DNA of 64,000 bases, taken from contig NZ_JASJOR010000012.1 in NCBI RefSeq assembly GCF_030068545.1, positions 195,204 through 259,203 of the forward strand, read 5' to 3'. This stretch comes from Xanthocytophaga flava (GTDB taxonomy: Bacteria; Bacteroidota; Bacteroidia; Cytophagales; 172606-1). A program made the position numbers and the translations under genes. This document shows, in pieces, positions 52,333 through 60,859 of the stretch. The stretch's first letter is position 1, and each line of letters starts with the position of its first letter. Under the pieces are notes generated by a model. The model worked only from the letters and a program-made list of their open reading frames with translations, did no database searches and had not been told where the DNA came from.

Positions 52333-53082
52333 ATGAAAAGAATTTTATTAGTATTTGTTTTGGCTGGTCTACTAAGTGCATGTCAGAAAGAAGCGAGTGT
52401 TTCTGTAAAGTCCGAAGTAAAAGCCAACTGGTCATCTTCCGCTCAATGGGCTACCTGGACCAATGGTGGGTATACTTTATATAATAACATCTGGGGAAGT
52501 GGAGCAGGGGCACAAACAATCTGGGCTAATTCATACAGCAATTGGGGTGTATGGGCAAACCATCCCAACACAGGAGGTATTAAATCGTATCCTAATGCTA
52601 CCAAATATGTTGGCAAAAAATTGAGTGCGTTGTCTACCTGTTCTAGTACATTCAGTGCTACTACACCAAGTGGTGGTGCTTGGGAGTCTGCCTATGATAT
52701 TTGGGATAGTGCTAATGCGTATGAGATTATGTTATGGATGAACTATACAGGAACATCCAGCGGTAGTGGTAATGTAAAACCTATCTCCTATAATTGGAGT
52801 GCAGCAGGCGATGCCGTTCCTGTATTTACTAATGTGAATGTAGGAGGACGTACCTGGAATGTATTCCGGGGAAATAATGGCTCGAATGAAGTTTTCTCTT
52901 TTTTGGCTACTACTAAAACAAATAATGCAACGGTAGACATTAAAGCTATACTGAACTGGATTAAGAGTAAAGGATGGATAGGTGATATTACTGTTGGCAA
53001 TGTGCAGTTTGGGTATGAGATCACCTCATCCAATGGAGGACTTAATTATACTACAAACAGTTTTTCTGTGACTGCAAACTAA
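52333..53082 (+). CDS. Glycoside hydrolase family 12 lipoprotein (endo-beta-1,4-glucanase/xyloglucanase-like)
   Basis: A 249-residue lipoprotein with lipobox LLSAC (Cys17). The mature domain is a GH12 beta-jelly-roll: YTLYNNIWGSG at the start, AYDIWDSANAYEIMLWMNY containing the nucleophile glutamate (Glu131), and NVQFGYEITS containing the acid/base glutamate (Glu229). GH12 enzymes cleave beta-1,4-glucans, mostly cellulose, xyloglucan or mixed-linkage glucan, retaining the anomeric configuration. Lipid anchoring suggests a surface or periplasmic enzyme. It is a single gene with its own terminator and no SusC/SusD nearby. The family is rarer in Bacteroidota than GH5 or GH9. Confidence 0.88.
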   Translation: MKRILLVFVLAGLLSACQKEASVSVKSEVKANWSSSAQWATWTNGGYTLYNNIWGSGAGAQTIWANSYSNWGVWANHPNTGGIKSYPNATKYVGKKLSALSTCSSTFSATTPSGGAWESAYDIWDSANAYEIMLWMNYTGTSSGSGNVKPISYNWSAAGDAVPVFTNVNVGGRTWNVFRGNNGSNEVFSFLATTKTNNATVDIKAILNWIKSKGWIGDITVGNVQFGYEITSSNGGLNYTTNSFSVTAN

Positions 53083-53107
53083 CAAATATATATTTTGGAT
53101 TGGCGCT

Positions 53108-53140
53108 AAAAGTCGGATTCAGTTACTGAGTCCGGCTTTT
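53108..53140 (+). terminator. Terminator after the GH12 gene
   Basis: A 15-bp stem (53108-53122 with 53126-53140, two G-T pairs), 3-nt loop and a run of seven or more T; 25 nt after the stop. Confidence 0.85.
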
Positions 53141-53318
53141 TTTATATAATGGTAGAAAAATCGAATTGTGATTTTATAGCTTTTTGTTTGATTATATGTA
53201 TGGGATATATGTTTTTTGTAAAATATAATACTGATTTTTTGTTGTTATGCCGTAAAATATTTTGATGTTAGTGTAGAAGGTTTAATTTTACTATTCAACA
53301 CTTCCTACCATACATCCT

Positions 53319-56300
53319 ATGACGTTTTCATTTAAACTACCACTATGGGTTTGTGTAATCCTTGGATCACTTCTACTGTGTTACACACCAGACCCATCTT
53401 TTGCAAATAATCCCACCTCATTTGCTGATTCGCTAAAAGTTACCCTTACTGAGGGAACTAATATGGCGATAAGTATATCTCCAGATCGAAAATGGCTGGC
53501 ATTGGATGTTCAGGGAACCATCTGGGTACTATCTGTAACAGGAGGCGAAGCACATCCGGTTACAGATGCTTTTGGTGATAATCGCCAGCCAGCCTGGTCT
53601 CCGGATGGGAGTCAGATTGCTTTTCAGTCGTTTCGGGATGGAACTTACCACATCTGGACAGTAAAGAAAGATGGAAGTGGATTGAAGCAACAAACATTTG
53701 GTGTGTATGATGATCGTGAACCTCATTGGGCGCCAGACGGAAAGAGTCTGGTCTTTTCTTCTGACAGAGCTGACAATTATGATATCTGGCAACTGGATAT
53801 GAAATCAGGTAAGATAATACAACTTACAACAGATATCGCAAATGATTACTGTCCAGCCTATAATGCTGAAGGTACACGTATAGTATTTATCTCTGAACGT
53901 AGTACAGGTCCTGGTGTTTATGTGAGAGAGGATAATGGAAAAGAGAATTTGGTTTCTAAGGTAGATGGAAAGTTATCTGCACCTGCCTGGAATAGTACAG
54001 GTACACATATATCCTATAATGCCTTTTCTGCGCAAGGCAGCTTTCTGGAACAGATTCGTGTATCTGATGGTAATAAACTTATCTTGAGTGATCCACAGGA
54101 GGATGTTTTTCCTTTTCGAGCTGAGTGGTTATCTGCCGATGAGTTTTTGTATAGTGCAGATGGACAAATCAAACGAAGGAAAGTAGGGAAAAAAGGCTTT
54201 AAGAGTATTCCTTTTAAAGCAATTGTAACCATACCAAAACGAAGCTATGCTCGTAAAAGATATATTCTTGATAACCATGGTTCTATGGCCGTTAAAGGTA
54301 TCAAAGGCCCTGTGGTATCACCTGATGGGCGACGGATTGCCTTTGCTGCATTAAGTGATATCTGGATATTGGAAAACGGAAAGGCTGAACCTATGGCAAT
54401 TACCCATGATCCTTACCTGGATGTTGATCCTGCATGGTCGCCGGATGGTTCACACCTGGTATATATCTCTGATCGTAATGGTGGGATGGATCTTTGGATA
54501 CGTAATATGAAGACTGGAAAAGATAGTTGCCTGGTAGATCTGCCGGATGATCTCAACTTTCCTGCCTGGTCGCCAGATGGTACTAAAATTGCCTTTTATC
54601 AAGGCGATCCACGCAATGCATGGGGGAGAGGGACATTGAGTCTGATCAATTTATCTTCTGGAAAGATTGAGAAAGTACATGAATCATTGTTCGTTCCCAG
54701 TCAGCCAAGCTGGTCTGCTGATAATAAGACGATTGCTATTTCATCACTACAAGTGTATTCATCCCGGTATCGTGAAGGAGTTAGTGAGATTTTGCTGGTA
54801 TCTCTGGATGGAAAGCGTGATCGGTATGTTTCACCTGTCCCTGACAATACATTGGCAATGCGGGGAAAGAATGGTCCTGTATGGTCTCCTGATGGGAGTA
54901 AAATGGCTTATACACTGGATGGGCTGTTATGGATGGTACCTGTAGATCTATCCGGAAATTTGATCGGACCTCCTATGCGTCTGACTAATGAATTGGCAGA
55001 AGTACCTAGCTGGACAGGTGACTCTCAGCGTATTGTTTTTTTGGCTACTGACACACTGAAACAAGTATCTGTTACAGATGGTAAAATAGAAGTTATTCCT
55101 ATGCATCTTACCTGGCAGTATAAACAGCCCTCAGAACGTATCGTAGTACATGCCGGTCAGTTATTTAATGGGCTTTCTGCTACTTATCAGAAAGATGTAG
55201 ACATTGTGATTGACGGCAATCGAATTAAAGAAATAGTTCCTCATCAGACAGGACGTACAGGGAAGGTAATTGATGCATCTGACAAAACGGTAATTCCTGG
55301 GTTATTTGAGATGCATACTCATCAATATGCCATGACGGGAGAGAAACAAGGCAGACTTTGGTTATCCTATGGTATTACCTCTATACGAGAGCCTGGAGCA
55401 GATCCTTATGACGCATTGGAACGAAAAGAATCGTGGGCAAGTGGCGTACGAAAAGGTCCCCGACAATTTTTTACAGGAGGGCTTACTGATGGCAGCCGTA
55501 TCTACTATGGTTTAGCTACCAGCATTCATTCGGAAGCTCATCTGGAACTGGAATTAAAGAGATCTATTCGTTTAGAATATGATCTGATTAAAACCTATGT
55601 ACGTATGCCTGATTTGATGCAGCAACGGATCACAACCTTTGCACATGCACATGGGATTCCGGTTTCGTCCCATGAAATTTATCCGGCAATGGGTTATGCT
55701 GTTGATGCAGTGGAGCATATCGGCGGAACTAGCCGCAGAGGATACTCCCCTAAGATCTCAGCTGTAAATCGTACCTATCAGGATGTAATTGAACTATTAG
55801 CAAAGTCAGAAATGAATATCACTCCTACAGCTGCTTTGCAAGGTGGTTTTCATGCTATGGCGGCCAAATATCCTGCATTATATGAGAATCGTCAGTATAC
55901 AACCTTTTATTCTCCTGAATTCACTGCCAGTATGAAAGCTAGTACAGGACAGATTGCTAAATTGTATCCCGGTTTCCTGACAAATTTTGCCAGCCTCCAG
56001 AGTACTGTAAAGCGCCTGATTGCTGCTGGTGCCCATGTGACAACCGGAACAGATAGCCCTTTTGTCCCCTATGGTACCAGCTTACATACCGAACTACAAT
56101 GCTGGGTAGATGGGGGTGTTACCCCATTTGAAGCACTTCGATCAGCCACTTTATGGGCAGCAGAAGCTGTCGGCGTTAGTAAGGATCTCGGATCGGTAGA
56201 GCCTGGCAAGCTTGCCGATCTGGTCATTGTAACAGGTGATCCCCTCACACAAATCCGGGATGCCTGGAATGTGGAGACTGTAATTAAGAATGGTGAAGTA

Positions 56301-56333
56301 TATTCCCTGGAAGAATTACTGAAGAGACCCTGA
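53319..56333 (+). CDS. TolB-like PD40 propeller fused to amidohydrolase
   Basis: A 1004-residue exported protein with a signal peptide (to about residue 30). About 570 residues of WD40-like PD40 repeats follow (recurrent AWSPDGSQIAF, HWAPDGKSLVF, PVWSPDGSKMAY units), then a complete amidohydrolase (about 607-1000) with metal motif EMHTH, HAHGIPVSSHE, AVEHIGG, GTDSPFVPYG and the closing LGSVEPGKLADLVIVTGDPL. This fusion is known in Bacteroidota and related phyla; the propeller probably gates or presents substrate. It is paralogous in its second half to the genes at 30663 and 33974. Single gene followed by a hairpin. Confidence 0.92.
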   Translation: MTFSFKLPLWVCVILGSLLLCYTPDPSFANNPTSFADSLKVTLTEGTNMAISISPDRKWLALDVQGTIWVLSVTGGEAHPVTDAFGDNRQPAWSPDGSQIAFQSFRDGTYHIWTVKKDGSGLKQQTFGVYDDREPHWAPDGKSLVFSSDRADNYDIWQLDMKSGKIIQLTTDIANDYCPAYNAEGTRIVFISERSTGPGVYVREDNGKENLVSKVDGKLSAPAWNSTGTHISYNAFSAQGSFLEQIRVSDGNKLILSDPQEDVFPFRAEWLSADEFLYSADGQIKRRKVGKKGFKSIPFKAIVTIPKRSYARKRYILDNHGSMAVKGIKGPVVSPDGRRIAFAALSDIWILENGKAEPMAITHDPYLDVDPAWSPDGSHLVYISDRNGGMDLWIRNMKTGKDSCLVDLPDDLNFPAWSPDGTKIAFYQGDPRNAWGRGTLSLINLSSGKIEKVHESLFVPSQPSWSADNKTIAISSLQVYSSRYREGVSEILLVSLDGKRDRYVSPVPDNTLAMRGKNGPVWSPDGSKMAYTLDGLLWMVPVDLSGNLIGPPMRLTNELAEVPSWTGDSQRIVFLATDTLKQVSVTDGKIEVIPMHLTWQYKQPSERIVVHAGQLFNGLSATYQKDVDIVIDGNRIKEIVPHQTGRTGKVIDASDKTVIPGLFEMHTHQYAMTGEKQGRLWLSYGITSIREPGADPYDALERKESWASGVRKGPRQFFTGGLTDGSRIYYGLATSIHSEAHLELELKRSIRLEYDLIKTYVRMPDLMQQRITTFAHAHGIPVSSHEIYPAMGYAVDAVEHIGGTSRRGYSPKISAVNRTYQDVIELLAKSEMNITPTAALQGGFHAMAAKYPALYENRQYTTFYSPEFTASMKASTGQIAKLYPGFLTNFASLQSTVKRLIAAGAHVTTGTDSPFVPYGTSLHTELQCWVDGGVTPFEALRSATLWAAEAVGVSKDLGSVEPGKLADLVIVTGDPLTQIRDAWNVETVIKNGEVYSLEELLKRP

Positions 56334-56354
56334 AGTTAGATCACAATAAGAAAT

Positions 56355-56392
56355 GCAAAAACGTATTATGTTTATTCATAATGCCTTTTTGC
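56355..56392 (+). terminator. Terminator after the propeller-amidohydrolase gene
   Basis: Arms 56355-56370 and 56377-56392 pair with one mismatch and one G-T pair around a 6-nt loop, followed by a T-rich stretch. Confidence 0.65.
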
Positions 56393-56430
56393 GTTTCTTT
56401 ATAGGATAATAGATTAAATAGTTCAGTCCA

Positions 56431-57027
56431 ATGGATGATTTATATGAACAACTAAAAACGGAGTTAGTACGACATGAGTCGTTAACAGAAGAAGAATGGG
56501 AATTTATAAAAGCAAAATTCTCCTATAAGGCTATTGTAAAATCTGATTTTCTGTTGAAACAAGGACAGATGTGTCATTCTTTGAGTTTTGTGTGTACAGG
56601 TTTGCTCAGAACTTATAGTTTGAATGAAGGTGGTAGTGAAGTTACTACCCATTTTGGCTATCATGATTCATTTGTAGTCTCATTTCCAAGTTTTAGGAAT
56701 CAACATCCCTCCTTTGAGAATATTAGAGCTTTAACAGATAGTCAATTGCTGGTGATAGAGTATAAAGATGTACAAGACTTGTTTAATCATTTGCCTAAGT
56801 GGGAATCTATCTACAGAAAAGTTATAGAAGAAGCTTATGCCTGTATGGAAGAACGAAACTATATTCTTCAGATGCTTCCTGCAGGTAAACGCTATGAGTT
56901 ACTGATTCAGAATGCACATCCTGTTATTTTGCAGAAAGCACAATTGGGATATATTGCCTCTTATCTGGGTATTACACAGGAAACGCTAAGTCGTATTAGA
57001 AAGCGGCTGACTCAAATTACTTTTTGA
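56431..57027 (+). CDS. Crp/Fnr family transcriptional regulator
   Basis: A 198-residue regulator. Residues about 30-115 form the nucleotide-binding-type beta barrel (LLKQGQMCHSLSFVCTGLLR), followed by the dimer helix and the C-terminal HTH (LGYIASYLGITQETLSRIRK). It is the same short Bacteroidota type as the gene at 23837, with a poor match to the cAMP pocket. The flavoprotein gene follows on the same strand with its own -7 element, 65 nt away, and is a possible target. Confidence 0.87.
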   Translation: MDDLYEQLKTELVRHESLTEEEWEFIKAKFSYKAIVKSDFLLKQGQMCHSLSFVCTGLLRTYSLNEGGSEVTTHFGYHDSFVVSFPSFRNQHPSFENIRALTDSQLLVIEYKDVQDLFNHLPKWESIYRKVIEEAYACMEERNYILQMLPAGKRYELLIQNAHPVILQKAQLGYIASYLGITQETLSRIRKRLTQITF

Positions 57028-57059
57028 CTTTTGTCAAAAGATACCTTTTGGTCTGCCTC

Positions 57060-57067
57060 TACTTTTG
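57060..57067 (+). promoter_or_regulatory. -7 promoter element of the NQO1-like gene
   Basis: TACTTTTG, a full match, 25 nt before ATG 57093. It lies inside the longer open frame (from 57024), supporting the shorter start. No -33 element is evident at the usual spacing. Confidence 0.5.
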
Positions 57068-57092
57068 CCTTCATATCAAGAATAATCAATAT

Positions 57093-57662
57093 ATGAAGAC
57101 ACTTATTATCAATGGACATCCCAATAAAAATAGCTATTGTTCACAATTAGCTGCTGCCTATTATAGTGGAGCACAAAAAAGAAATAGTGAAGCCCATCTA
57201 TTGCATCTGTATGAACTACATTTTGATGTAAGCCTAAAAGACGGATATTCTGGAAATCTATTGGAACCGGATTTGCTTCGGGCGCAGGAACTAATTACAT
57301 GGAGTGATCACATTGTATTTGTATACCCAACCTGGTGGTGGACAATGCCTGCTTTGCTGAAAGGTTTTATTGATAGAGTATTTGTGCCTGGCTTTGCTTT
57401 TAAGTATGAATCAGATAAGCCCCTGCCTGAGAAATTGCTAAAACACAAAACTGCTACCTTACTGGTCACTATGGATAGTCCTAAATGGTATTATCGATGG
57501 TGGATGAAAAATGCCGGACATTGGGTTATGAAACAAGGTGTACTGGCTTTCTGTGGGATAAATAAAACCAAAGTAGTCACCATCGATCAGATTAGGAAGC
57601 TTACACCGCAGCAACGTCATCGGTGGATTGAAAAAGTGGAAGCCATTGCTATGCAAAGATAG
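57093..57662 (+). CDS. NAD(P)H dehydrogenase (quinone), flavodoxin-like fold
   Basis: A 189-residue flavoprotein of the NQO1/Kef-ancillary type: KTLIINGHPNKNSYCSQLAA at the N-terminus (FMN/FAD phosphate loop), DHIVFVYPTWWWTMPALLKG and FIDRVFVPGFAFKY, all family signatures. It reduces quinones or other acceptors with NAD(P)H in two-electron steps, which can protect from electrophiles. Start 57093 is used because the upstream part of the frame overlaps the Crp/Fnr gene and contains a promoter element. The Crp/Fnr gene next to it may sense the inducer. Confidence 0.9.
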   Translation: MKTLIINGHPNKNSYCSQLAAAYYSGAQKRNSEAHLLHLYELHFDVSLKDGYSGNLLEPDLLRAQELITWSDHIVFVYPTWWWTMPALLKGFIDRVFVPGFAFKYESDKPLPEKLLKHKTATLLVTMDSPKWYYRWWMKNAGHWVMKQGVLAFCGINKTKVVTIDQIRKLTPQQRHRWIEKVEAIAMQR

Positions 57663-57673
57663 CTTTTTAGAGT

Positions 57674-57717
57674 TTCCTTATCTCAGATTCTGATAGTAAT
57701 AAGTCTGAGATAAGGAA
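57674..57717. terminator. Hairpin between convergent NQO1-like and YdeI-like genes
   Basis: A perfect 14-bp stem (57674-57687 with 57704-57717) with a 16-nt loop. There is no T-tract on either side, but the position between two stop codons suggests termination or mRNA end protection. Confidence 0.6.
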
Positions 57718-57732
57718 GATAAGACCTGGGTT

Positions 57733-58320
57733 TTACTGATTTCTGACAGATGGTTTACCATCCACATAAGGTTTAATATTAGCTTCACATAGCTCTACTA
57801 TTTTCTGGATACGAGCCTTTCGCAATTCAGGACTTTTGAGATCCATATGGCGGACGTAAGTAAATTTGTTGGAGTTGCTTAGCTTTTGAAAGAACTCCCA
57901 TGCCTTGGGATAAGCCTGTAATGCTTCCTGAAGATCTGATGGGAGAGCAGTTTCTGCTTTTAAGCTATAAGCAGCGTCCCATTGTCCTGTTTTTTTTGCA
58001 TCTTCAATAAACTTTATTCCAGCTTCTGTCATTTTACCATCTGCAATCAACTTTTCACATCGGTTACGATTGACCAATGACCAGATACTACCCAAACGTC
58101 GCGGCGTAAACCGAAGAGTATAACTTTGTTCATCCAGCGTTTTACGTACACCATCAATCCAGCCAAAACAAAGTGCTTCTTCTACGGATTCGTCATACGA
58201 CAGAGTAGGCTTGCCTGTACCTTTCTTGTAAAAAACCAGATAGATCTCTTTCTCTGACTGGTAATGGGTTTCCAGCCATGTTCTCCATTGAGTCCGGTCT
58301 TCTGCATAAAACGTTTTCAT
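57733..58320 (-). CDS. YdeI/OmpD-associated family protein
   Basis: A 195-residue cytoplasmic protein of the YdeI (bacteriocin-protection/OmdA) family: the EIYLVFYKKGTGKPTLSYDE and SVEEALCFGWIDG segments and TPRRLGSIWSLVNRNR are diagnostic. The C-terminal part (KAWEFFQKLSNSNKFTYVRH and the following helix) is the usual OmdA-type ending. The biochemical role is unknown. The SRPBCC gene lies 63 nt upstream on the same strand, so they may be co-transcribed. Confidence 0.87.
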   Translation of the reverse strand: MKTFYAEDRTQWRTWLETHYQSEKEIYLVFYKKGTGKPTLSYDESVEEALCFGWIDGVRKTLDEQSYTLRFTPRRLGSIWSLVNRNRCEKLIADGKMTEAGIKFIEDAKKTGQWDAAYSLKAETALPSDLQEALQAYPKAWEFFQKLSNSNKFTYVRHMDLKSPELRKARIQKIVELCEANIKPYVDGKPSVRNQ

Positions 58321-58383
58321 GAGTAACTTCTGATGTTGTATTTTATTGAAAATATCATCTGTTGAAAACGAATATACTAAACA

Positions 58384-58806
58384 TTACGAATTTGACTCCA
58401 GTATCTTTTTCAGATTTTCCAATAGTTGCTGCCAGCCATCTCCTGTTGTTTCAGAGATTACATTATCCTGGGTTATTGCAAGCCGACTTTGATTTCCTTC
58501 TTGTGTAATTTCATAGGTGATCGTAGCGTAATTTTCTGGAGCATCTGCTGTTCCTGAAACAGAACTCCAATAAGTATGCTGAAATCTGTTCTCTGGTTCT
58601 AGTTGTAGTATAGTACCTTTATCAATATATGAATTTCCCTCCCATTCGCCATGATAAACAATGGGTCCTCCAACTTTCCATTCAGATTCAACTGTTGTAC
58701 CGAAGAAGAGTTGTTTGATCATCTCAGGATCTGTAATGGCGTGCCATACCTTGGCAGTTGGTGCATTGATCAGAATTGATTTCTGAACTGTTGTGGCTTG
58801 TGTCAT
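58384..58806 (-). CDS. SRPBCC domain (AHSA1-type) protein
   Basis: A 140-residue START-like helix-grip protein of the AHSA1/Aha1 C-terminal type: INAPTAKVWHAITDPEMIKQ, the WKVGGPIVYHGEW strands and a C-terminal amphipathic helix (DGWQQLLENLKKILESN). It binds hydrophobic ligands in its cavity; the role is unknown. Upstream of the YdeI-type gene on the same strand. Confidence 0.87.
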   Translation of the reverse strand: MTQATTVQKSILINAPTAKVWHAITDPEMIKQLFFGTTVESEWKVGGPIVYHGEWEGNSYIDKGTILQLEPENRFQHTYWSSVSGTADAPENYATITYEITQEGNQSRLAITQDNVISETTGDGWQQLLENLKKILESNS

Positions 58807-58988
58807 GGTTTGTTATTGTTTGATTATAATGCAAAAATACCTCGGAGTATGAGCTTGAGATTGCATCAAACGGATAAAAACTAATATATGCAGGAGAGTG
58901 CTTTATGGTAGGATAAGGTCTTCCTTGGATAGGGTACTAGTATTTTGATGGACTAGAGAATGTGCTATTCAATATAGTCCTGAAACAA

Positions 58989-59969
58989 TTATTTATTCCG
59001 TAGTTTTTGTGGAGTGATACCAAATTTTTTGCGGAAGGCATTATTAAAATGTTGAGGAGAAGAATAACCTAGTTCATAGGCTATTTCACTGGCTGTTTTA
59101 GCAGTATCCAGTAGTAATTGTCTGGCTTGAAGCAATCGGTGATCTGCCAGATATCCAAAAATAGTCGTCTGATAAATTTCCTTGAATCCTCGTTTTAGCT
59201 TGTATTCATTAAGACCTACAATCCGGGCTAGTTCTGAGAGGCTGGGTGGCGTATCCATATGCTGTTCCATATATGTACGGGCATAATGAATCTGGTCTTG
59301 TTCTCTGGGACCTTTACAATAGATAGTCTGGTGGGATTTTTGTTCTGCTTTGTCATAGGATTCTGCCTGCAGAACCAGAATCTCGATGCTTTTGGAAAGC
59401 ATAAATAGTTTTTTGAGTCCACCTGTATAACGACAGTGCAAAATATCCTGGATAGCTTTCTTCAGTTCTGGTGTAATTGATTGTGAATTAGGCGATAATA
59501 CAACAGGATTTCCTTCCATCATTCGATCTGCAAAGCGTTTGAGTATATCGTTTCCGTCTTCTGCAATACTTAGAAATCGTTCTGGAGAAAAATGTATTTT
59601 AAAGGTTTCTCCAATCAAGTCTCCATTTTGGAATGTATTGTGAACCTGAGGCGTGTAAATTATATTATGCTGGGCACCTTTGACATTGTATACCTGACCT
59701 GCATGCCGGATCAGGTAGCTTCCTTTCATATTAAATTCCAGGCATACTTTGTTGTCATTGTTTTTCTTTTCGAAAAAGAAATAATCATCAAAGTAGTGCT
59801 TGGTGTAATGAATAGCTATATCATCCCACTGCCAGTGTTTTACATCTGCCTTCCCATAAGGTAGCGCCAAAGTCTTGATTTCCTCAGTTAAGTCAGAAGA
59901 TAGCACTGACATCTGGCCATGTTCGTAAAATAGATGTTGGGGAACTTCAGGAATAGCTGTTGTTATCAT
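58989..59969 (-). CDS. AraC family transcriptional regulator
   Basis: A 326-residue regulator with an N-terminal cupin-like sensing domain (about 1-200) and a C-terminal AraC double HTH (about 225-325): PSLSELARIVGLNEYKLKRG and ASEIAYELGYSSPQHFNNAF, ending in KKFGITPQKLR. It is of the PchR/YbtA-like family layout. It lies downstream of the NAD(P)-binding gene, about 135 nt away, on the same strand. Confidence 0.9.
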   Translation of the reverse strand: MITTAIPEVPQHLFYEHGQMSVLSSDLTEEIKTLALPYGKADVKHWQWDDIAIHYTKHYFDDYFFFEKKNNDNKVCLEFNMKGSYLIRHAGQVYNVKGAQHNIIYTPQVHNTFQNGDLIGETFKIHFSPERFLSIAEDGNDILKRFADRMMEGNPVVLSPNSQSITPELKKAIQDILHCRYTGGLKKLFMLSKSIEILVLQAESYDKAEQKSHQTIYCKGPREQDQIHYARTYMEQHMDTPPSLSELARIVGLNEYKLKRGFKEIYQTTIFGYLADHRLLQARQLLLDTAKTASEIAYELGYSSPQHFNNAFRKKFGITPQKLRNK

Positions 59970-60094
59970 GATTTGTGGTTTTTATGCCATAAACATAATC
60001 CAAGAAACAACTTTTTGAGAGAAGATGCAAACATCCCTCTATGCCAATTGGTAAGAAGTGTTTGTTATGCGAACAGTGAAGACCTTTAAGCATG

Positions 60095-60122
60095 TTACAG
60101 TAGCTTTAATAAGCTACTGTAA
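60095..60122 (-). terminator. Hairpin overlapping the end of the NAD(P)-binding gene
   Basis: A perfect 12-bp stem (60095-60106 with 60111-60122) with a 4-nt loop overlaps the last codons; the stop codon sits in the loop and left arm. There is no T-tract. It may end the transcript or protect its 3' end. Confidence 0.5.
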
Positions 60123-60759
60123 AACGTTGTTTGGGAAACTGTTTATTTTCCAGTTCATCAATCAATGCTACTGCCAGATCTTCTGCAGAAATACGACTTG
60201 TACCATTGGCATCAAATACAGGGTTGTCGGTTCCGGTGCGGTATTGTCCTGTACGTTTACCAGAAGTACCTGCATGCATTTCTATTGCCGGACTTAAGAA
60301 TGTCCATTCAATATCCTTTTCTTCTTTGATGATATTCAGGTAATCTCTTGCAGCCAATGCACCTGGCTTCCACTCGGCCGGGAATTGAGGGGTATCAATC
60401 AGTTGGGTATCAGGTGCTACATATAGGCTACCTGCACCACCTATTGTAAGAAGGCGTTTAACGCCTGCCTTTTTGGTAGCTTCCTGAATAGATTTAGATC
60501 CTTTTAGAAAATCTTCGTAGATAGCAGGATTGGTCCAGCCTGGATTATAGGCGCTAAGTACGGCATCATTGTCTGCTAGTAAAGGCACTAACGCCTCTGT
60601 ATTCATAATGTCACATGCTTTTACAATCAGATGTGGATGGTGTGTTGTGATTTTTTCGGGATGTCGTACAATGGCTGTTACATAGTGATCCCGTTGCAGG
60701 GCTTCTGTGAGCAGGTGAGAGCCAACAAATCCGGAGGCTCCAATGATAGCTATTCTCAT
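60106..60759 (-). CDS. NAD(P)-binding oxidoreductase (atypical SDR, NmrA/NADB-like)
   Basis: A 217-residue Rossmann-fold protein with the NAD(P) motif IGASGFVGSHLL at the N-terminus, LLTIGGAGSLYVAP and TFLSPAIEMHAG further on. It matches the short NAD(P)H-binding family that includes YwnB-like and BVR-B-like reductases. The substrate is unknown. The AraC gene follows on the same strand and may regulate it. Confidence 0.87.
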   Translation of the reverse strand: MRIAIIGASGFVGSHLLTEALQRDHYVTAIVRHPEKITTHHPHLIVKACDIMNTEALVPLLADNDAVLSAYNPGWTNPAIYEDFLKGSKSIQEATKKAGVKRLLTIGGAGSLYVAPDTQLIDTPQFPAEWKPGALAARDYLNIIKEEKDIEWTFLSPAIEMHAGTSGKRTGQYRTGTDNPVFDANGTSRISAEDLAVALIDELENKQFPKQRFTVAY

Positions 60760-60859
60760 AGATTCATGTGTTAAAAAATGAATATAAATATCTGTCTAAA
60801 TACTTATACCAACAACTTTAGATTATGTCAATCTGGAATTTAAATATTTCGAATACTAG

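Noticed and set aside
53083..53318. Possible gene between the GH12 and propeller-amidohydrolase genes
   Set aside because: Only the terminator and AT-rich sequence; no frame with protein-like composition.
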